Notes: a model not told the origin generated them from the letters alone. 64,000 nt of DNA from Salticus scenicus (GCA_963930645.1 OZ005662.1:81663902-81727901); one strand, 5' to 3'. Shown: positions 10,286 through 21,313, counted from the first letter of the stretch. Numbers and translations: made by a program.

Positions 10286-10316
10286 ACGGATGAACGCTCT
10301 TGCAGCAGATCTCCGT
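10286..10316 (+). other. Recurring motif ACGGATGAACGCT...AGATCTCCGT, copy A
   Basis: A 31-nt motif with self-complementary ends (ACGGA/TCCGT) at the exact right limit of similarity between block A and blocks B/C. It recurs at 38,518, 48,635 and 63,308. Confidence 0.6.
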
Positions 10317-10319
10317 GGT

Positions 10320-11560
10320 AGCTAAAACGTGAAGATTCACCAGATCCCCGGACATACCAAACTAAAGCTGCTAAGCTTGAATTAGAAAATGACACACTAA
10401 AAATAGCAAATCAGAATCATTATTTAATATCCCTATTCAAAACAAATTTGATAATCTAGAAGGAAAGTTACTTTTTGATCAATTCGGTGCCATTAGATAG
10501 CGTCACGAAAAATGCTCAAAATTCTAAAAATGTCAGGAAAAATCCTAACTTTCTTTTGCCAAAAGGCAGATTTATCCCCGTTAAATGCGGCAACAAAAAT
10601 CAATTATTCAGAAACTTAGAAAAAAGCATAGGTCAATGCAATTTCATCTCTGCCCCAGCTGAAAAATTCATTAAACTCTTTCCGGAAGCTCCTGATGATC
10701 ATGACACTATCACTTCTAAACTAGACGAAATAAGCGTCCAATATTATCTCAAAAATGATAGGGCTTATGCGCACCTTAAAGGGTTAATCCGGGGACTTCC
10801 CATTGAGACTGCTGAACTAGAAATTGAAGATGCCCTTACTAAAATTAATTTCGAAGTCCTAAAAATAAATCGACTCGTAAGTTTTAAAACTAAATAGCCC
10901 CTGACATTATTTCAAATTCATTTCCCAAATAACGAGCGCAGTAAATCAATTCTTCCAAATTCAAAAACTTATGTATTATAGAATTATTATTGAAAATTAC
11001 CGTAACCCTATTAAAAACCAGCAATGTTATAAATTCCAGTTATTTTTTCATTCATCAAAAAATTGCCATATGAAGGCTAGATGTGTAAGGTGCTCAGGTG
11101 AGCATTTTACCAAAAACTGTAATTTAGGTAAAAAAAAACTTATCGAAAAGAAATGCTGTAACTGTGGCGGGGATCATCTTACGAATTATCGCGGATGTCC
11201 TAAATTTCCTGAAAACAGTCCGACTTTTCTAAGCAACCTGCTGAGACTCCGGTTACGAATTAATTCGAAATCTCCTACACTCAGATAGCCACTCCCTCCT
11301 ATATAACTGCTCAGCAGAATGGATCTAGCCAACTTTCCGATTTAAATATCATCCTAAACAGTATTGCTAATGGAATAAATGTTCCAAATTTTACTAAATT
11401 AATTAACAAATTTAAATCCGCACTAAATAGAATGAAAAAAGCTAATAATTTAATGACCAAAATCGAAATTCTCTAGGAAGTCTTCGGAGAGCAGGCTCTT
11501 CTTTAAATGAAATGCATTTTTAATTCATTCTAGTTAATTTCGATGACCTATTTAGCCTCT
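10320..11560 (+). pseudogene. Jockey-like LINE ORF1 relic (zinc-knuckle protein)
   Basis: Broken reading frames of a non-LTR retrotransposon nucleic-acid-binding protein. The frame at 10,475-10,897 (140 aa) holds a stretch around residues 95-135 resembling the domain that precedes zinc knuckles in these ORF1 proteins (LKGLIRGLPIETAE...). After a frameshift, 10,971-11,288 holds CCHC-type knuckles: C-X2-C-X4-H-X4-C in CVRCSGEHFTKNC and a second CCNCGGDHLTNYRGC. A further piece to about 11,530 resembles the C-terminal tail. Stops and frameshifts show it is inactive. ORF1 normally coats the element RNA for reverse transcription. No ORF2 is visible here. Confidence 0.75.
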
Positions 11561-11599
11561 ATACCACCGGGTAGCCCTTTCCTAGCCCTTTTTCCCTTA

Positions 11600-12149
11600 T
11601 ATATATATATATATATAATCTAGTACTTGAATGGTACGTCTTATATCTAGTCTAGTTCGCTGAAGTGTGTGGCAAATTATTGGCCTCGGGTACTCGGCAC
11701 TCAACAAAACTCTCGAACTCCAAGATAAAAACAATTATAAAATGATTCCAGTACTAAGCCTCCTTTGAAAAATGGGAGACTTGACAAATCTGCCATTGTA
11801 AGTGTGAACCGAAAATAGACACTAATCAAAATATAACTATTTAAAAGTTTCAATTATTGTTTTTTTATCAATTAAATATAATGCTCAGCGAAGCGCTCAA
11901 GGCCTGTTAGAAGTTAATATTTTCAAAAAACTGTAGCATCAAATTCAGCCTTTATCAATTCAAGGCAGAATGAAGGCCTCTGTGTGATTCCAAACTGCCA
12001 TGTTTTCTCCAATTATTCTCCATTCTACTCTTCCAAAAAGTCAAGAAGTTAAAATGGAGCTGGGCTGGGCTCTTTGCGAGAAAAAAGATGATAGATGGAC
12101 CACCAAAGTCTTATTTCGGATACAATAACAATGTATATATACATATACA
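11600..12149. other. No recognisable feature
   Basis: AT-rich sequence after the LINE relic, with an (AT)n run at its left edge and a GC-richer stretch near 11,650-11,720. No frame, repeat or RNA is recognised. Confidence 0.4.
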
Positions 12150-12450
12150 CTAGTTGGCTTTGCCCGCTTCGATGGACAGTATACCTAAATGAGTTGACAA
12201 AATCACATATTATTATTAATAACCTAAGTTAAAGTTCCCGCTGTGTTGGTACAGGTTTTTCCAGCTCGTAATGTGAGGAGTCCGGGTTCCCACTGCCTTC
12301 AGCAGAACTTACCTGCTTCTTACTTCCCTTCTTCAGCAGGTATGTCCGAAATTTTGAGAAATCCCACCAAAGATCATAATGCGTACACTTAATCAACATC
12401 CACACACCAAAATTCGGCATTCTAAGATAATTTAAGGCCAGTTCAAACAG
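12150..12450 (-). mobile_element. Helitron 3' end, minus orientation (fragment)
   Basis: Read on the minus strand, the sequence ends CGAAGCGGGC...AACTAG followed by T, the CTAG-T termination typical of Helitrons. The 3' end at 18,895 shares the CGAAGCGGGC word. A 63-codon minus-strand frame (12,229-12,420) lies inside; it resembles nothing I recognise. The left (5') terminus is not identified, so the interval end is approximate. Confidence 0.45.
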
Positions 12451-12454
12451 GAAT

Positions 12455-12790
12455 ACTTGTTGAAGAATCAGTGAAAAATTTTCTTCTGTCGACGAACTGT
12501 AGGGGTAGAAAACTAAGAAAAATGTTTAATATTTAAGAAAAAAAATTCACCTGTTACTGTTGGGTATGTATGTTTTAGTTTTGAATAGTAAGGCCGACAT
12601 TAAAGTGTTTCTATTCTATAACATGTTACATTTAATCTGAAGCGTACAAACCTACAATATACATTATATTAAAAAATGGATAAGAACGTTTAAAGGTTTG
12701 AGGAATTTAAGAGTGAGTATTTTTAGCAATTTATTCTTTAGTCTTTAAACACTTCACCGTTCACTGTAGTGTAGGGAAGGCTATCTCGAT
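12455..12790 (+). repeat. Spacer segment shared with 41,555-42,045
   Basis: Matches spacer B/C from GAAGAATCAGTGAAAAAT to ACTTCACCGTTCACTGTAGT. Here the site is uninterrupted at ACATTATATTAAAAAATGG, where the other copy carries a mariner-like MITE. Confidence 0.8.
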
Positions 12791-13206
12791 TAAAAATACA
12801 CATGTTCAATTTAAATGCGTTATAAAATAGAGAAAATAACTATATTTTGAAGCAGCTTTAGTATCCCCAAATTCGCAAAATTAAAAATTTGGCACTGAAG
12901 TCTCTCTGTCGTTTCTCGCCAAGGTCTTTTGTAACGTAACTGCTATATCTATTTTAATTCATTGCGAAAGGAACAAAAATTTAAGTATCAGCAAGAGGGT
13001 ACCGTACTAAAGCTGTACCCAAGTCACGTGAAAGAACACACTTCTTTGTAATCAATATCACTTTACTTACAAATTACTTTAAAATTTGCAACAGTACATT
13101 ATATATATATATATATAATGGAGAAACATATGGATAATAACATATTAACTTTTATCCATAGACCTATTATTACGTTAACTTTTTGGGATAAAAAAATATA
13201 TAAATG

Positions 13207-13345
13207 CAGGGATGGAACACGGGCGCAGAATTCATACCACTATCGATGTAAGAAAATTATCTACTTCTTAAATCAACGATATTATAAATAGAGAAATTTC
13301 TTAAACGGATTCCGGTATGAATTCTGCGCCCGTGTTCCATCCCTG
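13207..13345. mobile_element. Palindromic MITE, GGGATGG family
   Basis: 139-bp palindrome with ends CAGGGATGGAACACGGGCGC and complement. Perfect 6-bp TSD TAAATG (13,201-13,206 and 13,346-13,351). A sister copy is at 28,781. Confidence 0.9.
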
Positions 13346-13349
13346 TAAA

Positions 13350-13781
13350 TGCTATGGTGGAAGAATCAGGGAAAAAATTCGACTGGTTGACTGTTTTAAA
13401 ACATTGAAATGGATACTGAAACAAACATTTGCTTAATTATTTGAACGAATGTATTTGGTTTCGTGTAATTAAACTTGTGATTTTTAATTGCAAAGCCCAA
13501 TATTTTGAAAAAGAAAAGAAAATAAAAGGAAGAAAAAGAAAAAGAAATGATCATGATAGGCAGAAGTTGAAGCCATTTTTAGATTCAGCATCTTCAAAAA
13601 CATACATTTTACAAAAAATAAATAAATAAATAAGGCAGTCGTTTTATTTATCTTTTATTTATTTATTTACTTTTCGAACAGGTTTTTGTTTAAAAAAAAA
13701 AAAAAAAAAATAAGCAGTTCGCATAGATTACAATTTTTATTTGTATTTACCCATTATATCGTTGAAACCTAAATGTAAAAA

Positions 13782-13816
<35 letters not shown>

Positions 13817-14340
13817 ACAGAATTTAAAAAAAAAAAAAAACTAGAAAAATATATTTACAGATTTTACTTCTTTTTAAGGAAAAGTTTTACAACAGACTGC
13901 TTTTCTGTAGCAATGTATGTTGACAAAAACAGCAAACTTCTGAGAAATATATTTAATTGTTTGCTATGAAGGCAGTAGTCTCAGAAAAGCATCTTTATAG
14001 TTGTATAATATTTACTTAATTTATTAGGAAAAAAAAAAAAAAAACATTAAAAAGTTTTATCTGGTGTAGCTCTGTAAAGCTTCTAAAATTTGCGTTCACA
14101 TCATACGAGAAATTTTTGCATAACGCTAATATTTTACACTAACCATTTTTCAAGAAAATGTTCAACAAAGTATAATTTGTTTGAAAAAAAAAAAAAAATG
14201 TTCGCAGAAGGAAAGAAGAACAATTTAAATAATCAAAACCTTAAGTCTGCTTTTCACAATTACAGGAAGACTATACATTAAATTCAATAGGTTATAAATG
14301 TACCAATCTTCACTTATAACTCTTCTTTTAAGAAAAAACA
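13350..14340. other. Low-complexity AT-rich stretch
   Basis: Dominated by poly-A and poly-T runs (13,690-13,710, 13,788-13,812, 14,030-14,044) and a TTTATTTA/AAATAAAT hairpin near 13,620-13,670. Short frames here are not supported by anything else. Confidence 0.6.
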
Positions 14341-14349
14341 TATCGATTC

Positions 14350-14538
14350 TTTTTATGTATATATTAGCCGACAAGCGCTACCTAGCTGCACTCAAAGCTC
14401 AGCAGGGTGGTGGTGTGTTCGAAACCAGGGCACGATCATCGGCCAACACGTGCCGGGTTTTCCGTGGTTTCTTCCGAAACTGGCGTAGATCAGGGGTCGT
14501 ACTCTCAGCCCTGTTCAGGACACTTTCATGGATTAGAC
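14350..14538 (+). mobile_element. SINE-like element, interrupted by hAT element
   Basis: Carries CACTCAAAGCTCAGCAGG, a B-box-like GTTCGAAACC and GGTTTTCCGTGG...TTCCGAAA, matching the body of the SINE at 19,179. The sequence GATTAGAC at its right edge was duplicated when a hAT element inserted; it resumes at 16,396. Confidence 0.5.
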
Positions 14539-14663
14539 CAGGCCTGTCCAACCCAAAACACTAGGTGGGCCGCATTGGAAATCTTTTTTATTCAGGCGGG
14601 CCGCATCGTATGTATATATGTTTATGTGTTTATATGTTCGTAAGTGTATAAATCATGCATGTA

Positions 14664-16088
14664 CACTCATTGCCATAAAAATTTGCGCACCAAGAAATAA
14701 TTATTGGACCGCAATGAAACGTGGCATGAAGGTACGTGCCAGGCAGATATGCAAATGATTAGAAATGCAGCATGAATGCGTATTGTGTAATGCCGCCAGA
14801 GGGCGTTGAAGTTCGTTTTTCTTGGAGTATAAAACAGGTAACCAGAGCTTGCTTGATGTGCATAATCTGTTGCAGTGGGACACTTTCTAAATAGAGATGC
14901 CGTCACGCCGCCATCGAAGACAATACGAACAGCTGTCAGAGTCCGAGAGGGGAAGAATCAACGGTGTGATGGAATGCGGGTGATCAGCTTGGTGAGTAGC
15001 CAGCCACTCGGGCCGTTCTGATTTTAATGTGAGGAGGTGTTGTGACTAGTAGACAAAAGAGAGGCCGCTTACACGGCGACTAGGCTCAGGACATGCTAGA
15101 CAGATCAATAATCGAAAAAATCATCATATCATACGAAACGCACATATAGCGCCAACTGTCTCGTTGTCCGATATCCGGACATATGCAACACCTATTCCTG
15201 TATGATCTGTCCTTGTGTCTGAACGTACCATCACAAGGTCCCAGGCTGAAAGGCATTTACTATCGCGACGCCCATTACGTATGTTGCCAATAATACCCTT
15301 CTATCATCTGTTTGGAATAGTGTCGTGTCGCGCTCGACGGGTTTGGATTGCAACCGGATGGAACCAGGTCGTCTTCAGCGACGAATCCAGATTCAATTTG
15401 GGCAGTGATGACAAACATGCATGTGTATGGAGGCATCATGGTAAACGCCTCAATCCTGCCTTAGCTTTACAGCTGCACACTTCACCCACAGCTGATGTGA
15501 TGGTATTGGTAGGGGATGACATTGCATTCGATACACGGTCATCCCTAATATTGATCCACGGCACCATGACAGACCAGCGGTACGTTCGTAACATCCTTCA
15601 GCCATAAGGGTTGTCACTTATGACAGGGCTCCCAGGAGCCATTTTTCAACAAGACAGTGCACAGCCGCATACAGCAAGGGTGTCTCAGGACTGCTTCCGT
15701 CATAATACACCCTTCTCTGGCCTGTTCGATATCAGATTTGTTACCAATTGAGCATATCTGGGATCATCTGGGAGGGTAAATTTGGCAGCCTACGAGTTCG
15801 GGCGAATTAGAGGCACATTTACAACAAATGCGGAACGAGATGCCACAGGACATCATACGGGACATGTATGCCACAATGCTTGCCCGTATCGCATCGTGCA
15901 TTCACGCTAGAGGTAGCCCAAATGGATACTAAAACCTCCCTTCTTTTGTAATTTTTTCCTGTAATAAATGATCATTTCGCTTTGATTTTGTAATCATTTA
16001 CTTATATCAACATTGAACTTACGTATGTAAAATTTTGTTTCATTCTGTCAACCCTTTCTTGGTGTGCAAATTTTTATGACAGTGAAAG
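14664..16088 (+). mobile_element. Tc1-family transposon nested in hAT
   Basis: 1.43 kb, flanked by TA on both sides (14,662-14,663 and 16,089-16,090). Terminal inverted repeats share CATAAAAATTTGC and ACACCAAGAAA with few differences. It inserted after the hAT element, so it is the younger of the two. Confidence 0.9.
14897..15932 (+). pseudogene. Tc1 transposase pseudogene
   Basis: Starts MPSRRHRRQYEQLSESERGR, the usual N-terminus of arthropod Tc1 transposases, then stops at codon 29. After several frame changes the catalytic region is recognisable: VFSDESRF near 15,370-15,390 (first Asp), FQQDSAQPH near 15,645-15,665 (second Asp) and PIEHIWDHL near 15,745-15,770 (Glu), giving the DD34E pattern. 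It ends SPNGY then TAA at 15,930. The longest open piece is 15,215-15,607. It would have cut and pasted the element at TA sites but is now inactive. Confidence 0.85.
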
Positions 16089-16395
16089 TATATACTTTTT
16101 TCGGGGGAACGGCAGGGTGAAGATTCGGAGCATAATAATTTTTTTTTTCATTCATAAATTAACAACATAATCGGGAAAAATTATGACTATACATTAAGAA
16201 GTATAATAAAAAGAACAAATACTGGATCTAATAACAATTTCATTACAGCAGTGTGATTTAGCTACCATGATCGTTGAAAGGTACTTTTACTGCGAAAAGT
16301 GAGAAAGGATTTATTAATTTTTAAACTTTTAACCAAATTTGGCCAAAATTTAAGTATCGTTAGACTCCTCGCGGGCCGCGGGTTGGCCACCCCTG

Positions 16396-16670
16396 GATTA
16401 GACATTTCTTCTTTTATCGGTATCACAATTTTCATAGAATAATCTTTATTAAACAAATCACGACACTTTACTATAAAAATACTATAAATATTCCTGCAGA
16501 AAATTAGTGGTGAAAAAAATAATATAAATTTCTTATATTTAGCCTTATATTCCGGCCTTTTTTCAGTGGCCTGAAAACAGGGCGGAGGGTACGACCCCTG
16601 GTAGATACGGGCTTGGGCCCCTTACCTGGAAACCATCCCATTCTCTAATCATAAAGAATTCCAAATAAGC
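16396..16670. other. Continuation of interrupted host sequence
   Basis: Resumes the sequence broken by the hAT insertion. A GC-richer piece near 16,545-16,640 (GGCCTGAAAACAGGGCGG) resembles repeat sequence but is not assigned. Confidence 0.4.
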
Positions 16671-16954
16671 ATTAATCGAAAGAGCGTACGTAAATATGCT
16701 TTTTGACGCATAAAACAATGGCCCTCGACAGTTCGTTTTTGAGTTAAAATTTCTTAAAGTTAGCTAATAATCGTTGCAACCATGCCTAAATCGATAACAC
16801 CACGCCCATGGACGTACACTATGGACCGCCGACGCTGTGTTATCAGAATGGCCCCATTTTGGTCGCTTTTAGAAGATGGCGCTCGCATCGACTGCCTTTC
16901 CACTTCAGACTTGAAAGAGCGCTTTAACGCGAGAATTAAATGTAATAATGTTAA

Positions 16955-17240
16955 ATATCTCGAACAAAAAAAACATATATCCGTAAAATTTTTGCTTTAA
17001 AATATAGCTAATACAAATGTCTAAAAATCGATTTCTGGGATTTTTGAAATTCGGTCCCCAAGGAGGGGAGGAGGGGGCGAAACGTGATTTCACATGCGTA
17101 AAACGTGATTTCGCATAATCCTATATATCTCAAACAAAAAAAATAGATATACGTGAAATTTTTACTCTAAAATATAGCTAACTATCTAAAAACCAATTTC
17201 TGGAATTTCAGAAATTCAGCCCCCAGGTGGGGCAGCAAGG
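16955..17240 (+). repeat. Two-copy tandem repeat, period about 165 bp
   Basis: TATCTCGAACAAAAAAAACA...TAAAATATAGCTAA...CCAATTTCTGG recurs at about 16,955 and 17,125, each ending in a CCCC/GGGG-rich box. It leads into the longer array. Confidence 0.7.
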
Positions 17241-17244
17241 GGGG

Positions 17245-18700
17245 GGGCAATGGAGCAAAAACAAATAGAAATACAGTTAGGCCGTTCAAAATTGGTACAG
17301 ATAGGTTTTAAAGGCATGCAAGACGAATGGGGATATTTTCGATTGTGTAAAGTTATTAGGAGGGGCAAGAAGGGGGGGAGGGGGGCAAAAAAATAAAAAT
17401 AGTGTCAGATCGTTCAAAATTGGTACATAGAGGTTTTCGATACGTACAAATCGATTGCGGATATTTTTAAATTTGTAAAATTTTTAGGAGGGGCGGTAAG
17501 GGGGGCTATGGGGCAAAAACAAATAGAAATACAGTTAGGCCGTTCAAAATTGGTACAGACAGGTTTAAGAGGCCTGCAAGACGAATGGGGATATTTTCGA
17601 TTGTGTAAAGTTATTAGGAGGGGCAAGAAGGGGAGAGGGGGGGGCAAAAAAAATAAAAATAGTGTCAGATCGTTCAAAATTGGTACATAGAGGTTTTCGA
17701 TACTTACAAATCGATTGCGGATATTTTTAAATTCGTAAAATTATTAGGAGGGGCAGTAAGGGGGGGCCATGGGGCAAAAACAAATAGAAATACAGTTAGG
17801 CCGTTCAAAATTGGTACAGATAGGTTTAAGAGGCCTGCAAGTCGAATGGGGATATTTTCGAAAGTGTAAATTTATTAGGAGGGGCGAGAAGGAGGGGAGG
17901 GGAGGGGGGTTGCAAAAACATAAAAATAGTGTCAGATCGTTCAAAATTGGTACATAGAGGTTTTCGATACTTACAAATCGATTGCGGATATTTTAAAATT
18001 TGTAAAATTATTAGGAGGGGCGGTAAAGGGAGTGGGGCGGTAAGGGGGGGGGGCTATGGGGCAAAAAAAATAGAAATACAGTTAGGTCGTTCAAAATTGG
18101 TACAGATAGGTTTAAGAGGCCTGCAAGTCGAATGGGGATATTTTCGATTGTGTAGAGTTATTAGTAGGGGCGAGAAGGGGGGGGAGAGGAGGGGGGTTGC
18201 AAAAAAATAAAAATAGTGTCAGATCGTTCAAAATTGGTACATAGAGGTTTTCGATACTTACAAATCGATTTCGGATATTTTTAAATTTGTAAAATTATTA
18301 GGTGGGGCGGTAAGGGGGGGCTATGGGCAAAAACAAATAGAAATACAGTTAGGCCGTTCAAAATTGGTACAGACAGGTTTTAAAGGCCTGCAAGTCGAAT
18401 GGGGATATTTTCGAAAGTGTAAAGTTATTAGAAGGGCCGGGAAGGGGGGCGGAGAGGAAAAAAAAAAAAAAAAAAATAGAGTTAGATCATTCAAAATTGA
18501 TACATAGAGGTTTTCGATACCTACAAATCGATTGCGGATATTTGTGAATTTTTGAAATTATTGGGAGGGGCAAAAAAATAAAATCGACATAGATCGTTCA
18601 AAACTGGTGCATAGAGGTTTTTGATACTTACAAATCGATTGCGGATATTTTCGAATTTGTAAAATTATTAGGATAGACGGGAGGGGGGCGAAGGGGGAAA
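17245..18700 (+). repeat. Dimeric G-rich minisatellite
   Basis: Two alternating subunits. One has ACAGTTAGGCCGTTCAAAAT, GGCCTGCAAG and GGGGATATTTTCGA; the other has AGTGTCAGATCGTTCAAAAT, GAGGTTTTCGATAC and CGATTGCGGATATTT. Both end in ATTAGGAGGGGC followed by G-runs. Subunit one starts near 17,270, 17,526, 17,788, 18,075 and 18,340, a dimer period of about 256-287 bp. Several G-boxes have four or more G-runs of three or more (for example 17,364-17,388), fitting a G-quadruplex motif. Open frames on both strands (17,414-18,210) are array artefacts. Confidence 0.9.
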
Positions 18701-19178
18701 ATAATAGAAATAAGAGTTAGAGCATTTTGGGAATTTTTTCCGAAGACATTGAGAAGCCGGTGCGACATTTTTCCTAATCAGGTTTTGTTTCTCATTTTTT
18801 TTTCACGTGATAAAAATTAATGCAATTCTGAGAAATCAGTAATTATAGTGATTCATTTAAAAATAGGGACCAGCGAAGCGGGCGTCGCCTGCTAGTATGT
18901 AAACATATCTATAAATATAAACAATTCGCTCCCCCCCCCCAAAAAAAAAAAAGACGAAATAGTATAATGAAAACATATGATATTTAAAAAATAAATATGA
19001 AAATATGAATTTTCATAATTTAAAACAATGAATGTATTTCAAAAATCACAATGTATGCCAGCATTTCCAATAAAAAAAATAAAAAAAATACAAAGTATGT
19101 AAAAAAGAAAAATTTTAGAAATTTATTATGATTTTTTACAATTTATTATGATTTTTTTCCCTCTTCCGAGACTCCAAT

Positions 19179-19405
19179 GGTGGTCGAGCGGTTCTGCGCT
19201 CAAAGCTGAGTGACGGGAAGTGCCTGGGTTCGATTCCAGGTCGCGCTTGTCTACTTAGTCATTCAGAGTTTTCCGTGTTTTTCTCCGAAAATTGTGTGCA
19301 TACGGACTAGAATCCCTTAGAAAGATCCCCCACGGAGAGCACTCCCCTTCAGACGTAGGACCTACAGTAGTCAATCGACGTTATTCCCAAATCCAATAAT
19401 TCCAT
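19179..19405 (+). mobile_element. tRNA-headed SINE
   Basis: Head with exact Pol III boxes: A-box TGGTCGAGCGG and B-box GGTTCGATTCC. Body with GTTTTCCGTGTTTTTCTCCG and AGAAAGATCCCC. The tail reads CCCAAATCCAATAATTCC. Confidence 0.8.
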
Positions 19406-19658
19406 AAACCGAAATACAGCACTTTTTCATTTTTATCAATATTTTTCATTTTAAAATTTGCACTTTAAAGAGATTTTCAATCTGTATTATTTGCTACTCA
19501 TTTAAAGCAAATAATTTATTCAAAAAATAAAATTAACTTATATATATATTTAAATATGCGCGATATAAAAATCAATGTAATGAAAAGCAGAGTCAATCAT
19601 AATAATTTGAGCATTCCCTTTCAAAAAGCTAAAGGAGCATTTTTTTATTAATTATTTT

Positions 19659-19697
<39 letters not shown>

Positions 19698-19819
19698 AAC
19701 CAAAGCCCATAATACTGTATGGGGAAATTTTTTAAATTCTGAATATTTTCTTCTAAAGGATTCGAAAACTGCTTTTAGGTCATTCATCTGACTTTATAGC
19801 TTAAAATCAATGTTGGTGT

Positions 19820-20010
19820 TGGAGATTAAAGCCAGCTGACTGCATTAGGGTCCAAGGCCTGGGTCTGCCCACCGTGGCGGTCCTTCTAAAGGGCATTTGT
19901 CCACAATTACGCAAGTTTCAGGAAAAAGAAAAAAAACGCGCAAAACTCCGAACAGCTAGACCGATAAGCGCGATTTGTGATCGAACCCGACACTTCACGT
20001 CCACCAGCAT
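19820..20010 (-). mobile_element. tRNA-headed SINE, minus strand
   Basis: Reverse of the same family: GTCCAAGGCCTG near the left, CTTCTAAAGGG in the body and a B-box remnant GGGTTCGATC at the right. Follows a long poly-T run at 19,660-19,696. Confidence 0.65.
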
Positions 20011-20427
20011 CAAGAAGTCGATTTTTGAAGAACTAGAACAGATTTAATGGTCGAGAAATTTCTGAATGTGCAAATGGAATTATGAAAAATATACTGGATA
20101 ATGTAATTCTATGAACATCCATCTTTGCAACAAACAGTATGATACCACTGTTTCTTGCATGTAAAATAATACTCTGTTCCTTAACAACATTATGGCTGCC
20201 TGGTACTCATAATTTCTAAAGTATTCTCTCAGTTTTTTAATACAAGTTCCTGTAGTAAGATTTTTAATTAAAAACTATTATATTGAAGCTTAGAGAACAT
20301 TTTTCTCTTTCTAGAATGCAATTTTTTTTTTTTTTTTTTTTTTTCTACTTGTGCAACAAGAATTGGGGAAAAAAAAGAAGGAAAAAAAAACCTGTTATAA
20401 CAACATAATTAAAAAGTAATGTTTGGG

Positions 20428-20600
20428 TTTAAGGCCGATTGCCTACGCTAAGTTCCTAGGCCAATAGGTGGAATGCCCTCCATGGGGGTCTTTCTAAGTG
20501 GTTCTAGCCCGCATTTACGCGAGTTTCTGAGAAAACCACGGAAAACTCCTAATATATTGGTCGATGATCACGACCTATAATCGAACCTGACATTTCTGAA
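20428..20600 (-). mobile_element. tRNA-headed SINE, minus strand
   Basis: Reverse copy with GCCCTCCATGGGGGTCTTTC, GGTTTTCTCAGAAACTCGCG (reverse) and B-box remnant AGGTTCGATTA. Preceded by a poly-T run at 20,322-20,344. Confidence 0.65.
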
Positions 20601-21038
20601 AGGTAATAAAAATTACTTTTAAAAAAAATTGATTCAATTTATAAATTGTTTAGGAGATTTCTTTCTTCTTTCATTTCTTAATTTTTGAAATATAAGGTTT
20701 GCCACTATGTATTATACAATGTGACCCAAGGAGAATTGTATATGCTTTAATCCTTATTTTTTATAGATAAATGGGCAATGTGACTCAAGTGTGTTAAAAA
20801 TAACATGTTATTAAAATTTATCAATATTAGCATAGCTTGCTTAAGAAATAATGCATGTAATATTTATTAGAATTATTTGTAAGAAATAAAAAAAGATGGC
20901 AATAAAAATAGCATGTTGATAAAAATGTGAAAAAAAAAAAAATGTGAAACTTCAGTTTACAAATTCTGTGGAAATTAAAGCTAATTAAATTCTTAAAATA
21001 TTTATCTGAATCTCAGTGGAATAAGAAGTAATATAATA

Positions 21039-21070
21039 CAGTCAAACCTCGTTAATGTGAACACTGTTAA
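21039..21070 (+). mobile_element. pogo/Tigger-like terminal repeat
   Basis: CAGTCAAACCTCGTTAATGT follows a TA and is the familiar pogo/Tigger-type end. Sequence after the SINE (ACATGAACTGTTTCCACGAT) continues in the same style. No right end is found, so it is a fragment. Confidence 0.5.
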
Positions 21071-21084
21071 CATGAATTACTTTT

Positions 21085-21313
21085 TGCCCACCAGCGGCCG
21101 AACGGTTCTGCGCTCAAAGCTGGTAGATGGGAGGTGCCGTGTTCAATCCCAGGTCATGCTCGTCGGCCTCGCCGTTGAGAGTTTGCCGTGTTTTTCTCAG
21201 ATAATTGCGTAAATACAGGCTGGGACCCCTTAGAAAGACCCCATGGAGGGCACTCCCCTCAGGCCTTGGACCTACAGCAGTGAATCAGCCTTATTCCGAA
21301 ATCCAATCCAATC
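21085..21313 (+). mobile_element. tRNA-headed SINE with 14-bp TSD
   Basis: Same family as 19,179: CTGCGCTCAAAGCTGG, GTTTTTCTCAGATAATTGCG, GAGGGCACTCCCCTCAGGCC, tail with ATCCA repeats. Flanked by the perfect 14-bp TSD CATGAATTACTTTT (21,071-21,084 and 21,314-21,327), which shows LINE-mediated insertion into the pogo-like fragment. Its B-box is mutated (GTTCAATCCC). Confidence 0.9.

Larger units (their letters stand above)
1..10318 (+). repeat. Segmental block copy A (left end outside window)
   Basis: First of three direct copies of a long block. Position 1 aligns with about 27,240 in copy B and 51,630 in copy C, and similarity runs to about 10,318, just after the motif ACGGATGAACGCT...AGATCTCCGT. 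Copy A differs from B and C by several private events: a MITE at 1,234, a decayed Tc1-like element at 3,455-4,828, a MITE at 5,060, a TTAA element at 5,522, a tRNA-like composite at 6,331, and loss of the segment matching B 33,234-36,480. A is clearly the most diverged copy in its right half. At its right end it runs into a LINE relic, whereas B and C continue colinearly. Confidence 0.9.
14539..16395. mobile_element. Nonautonomous hAT element with Tc1 inside
   Basis: Left end CAGGCCTGTCCAACCC; right end, read in reverse, CAGGGGTGGCCAACCC. Both are the CAGGGGTGGCCAACC type common in hAT elements. A perfect 8-bp TSD GATTAGAC (14,531-14,538 and 16,396-16,403), the hAT length, confirms the borders. 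Without the Tc1 insertion only about 430 bp of hAT sequence remains and no transposase is visible. Confidence 0.88.
16675..18895 (+). mobile_element. Helitron-like element with G-rich tandem array
   Basis: Ends GACCAGCGAAGCGGGCGTCG...CTGCTAG followed by T, a Helitron-type terminus (GC-rich hairpin then CTAG, host T). The body is mostly a tandem array. The left border is not defined; a GC-richer non-array part at 16,690-16,930 contains GAAGATGGCGCTCGC and could be captured sequence. No helicase or Rep is encoded, so it would be nonautonomous. Confidence 0.55.

Noticed and set aside
14667..14906. Two minus-strand frames at the left end of the Tc1 element
   Set aside because: They overlap the terminal repeat and 5' leader of the plus-strand transposase and have no independent support.
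17414..18210. Open frames on both strands of the G-rich array (for example 17,508-17,690 and 17,769-17,957)
   Set aside because: They are translations of the tandem repeat, present in several frames and strands, with no start context or known domain.
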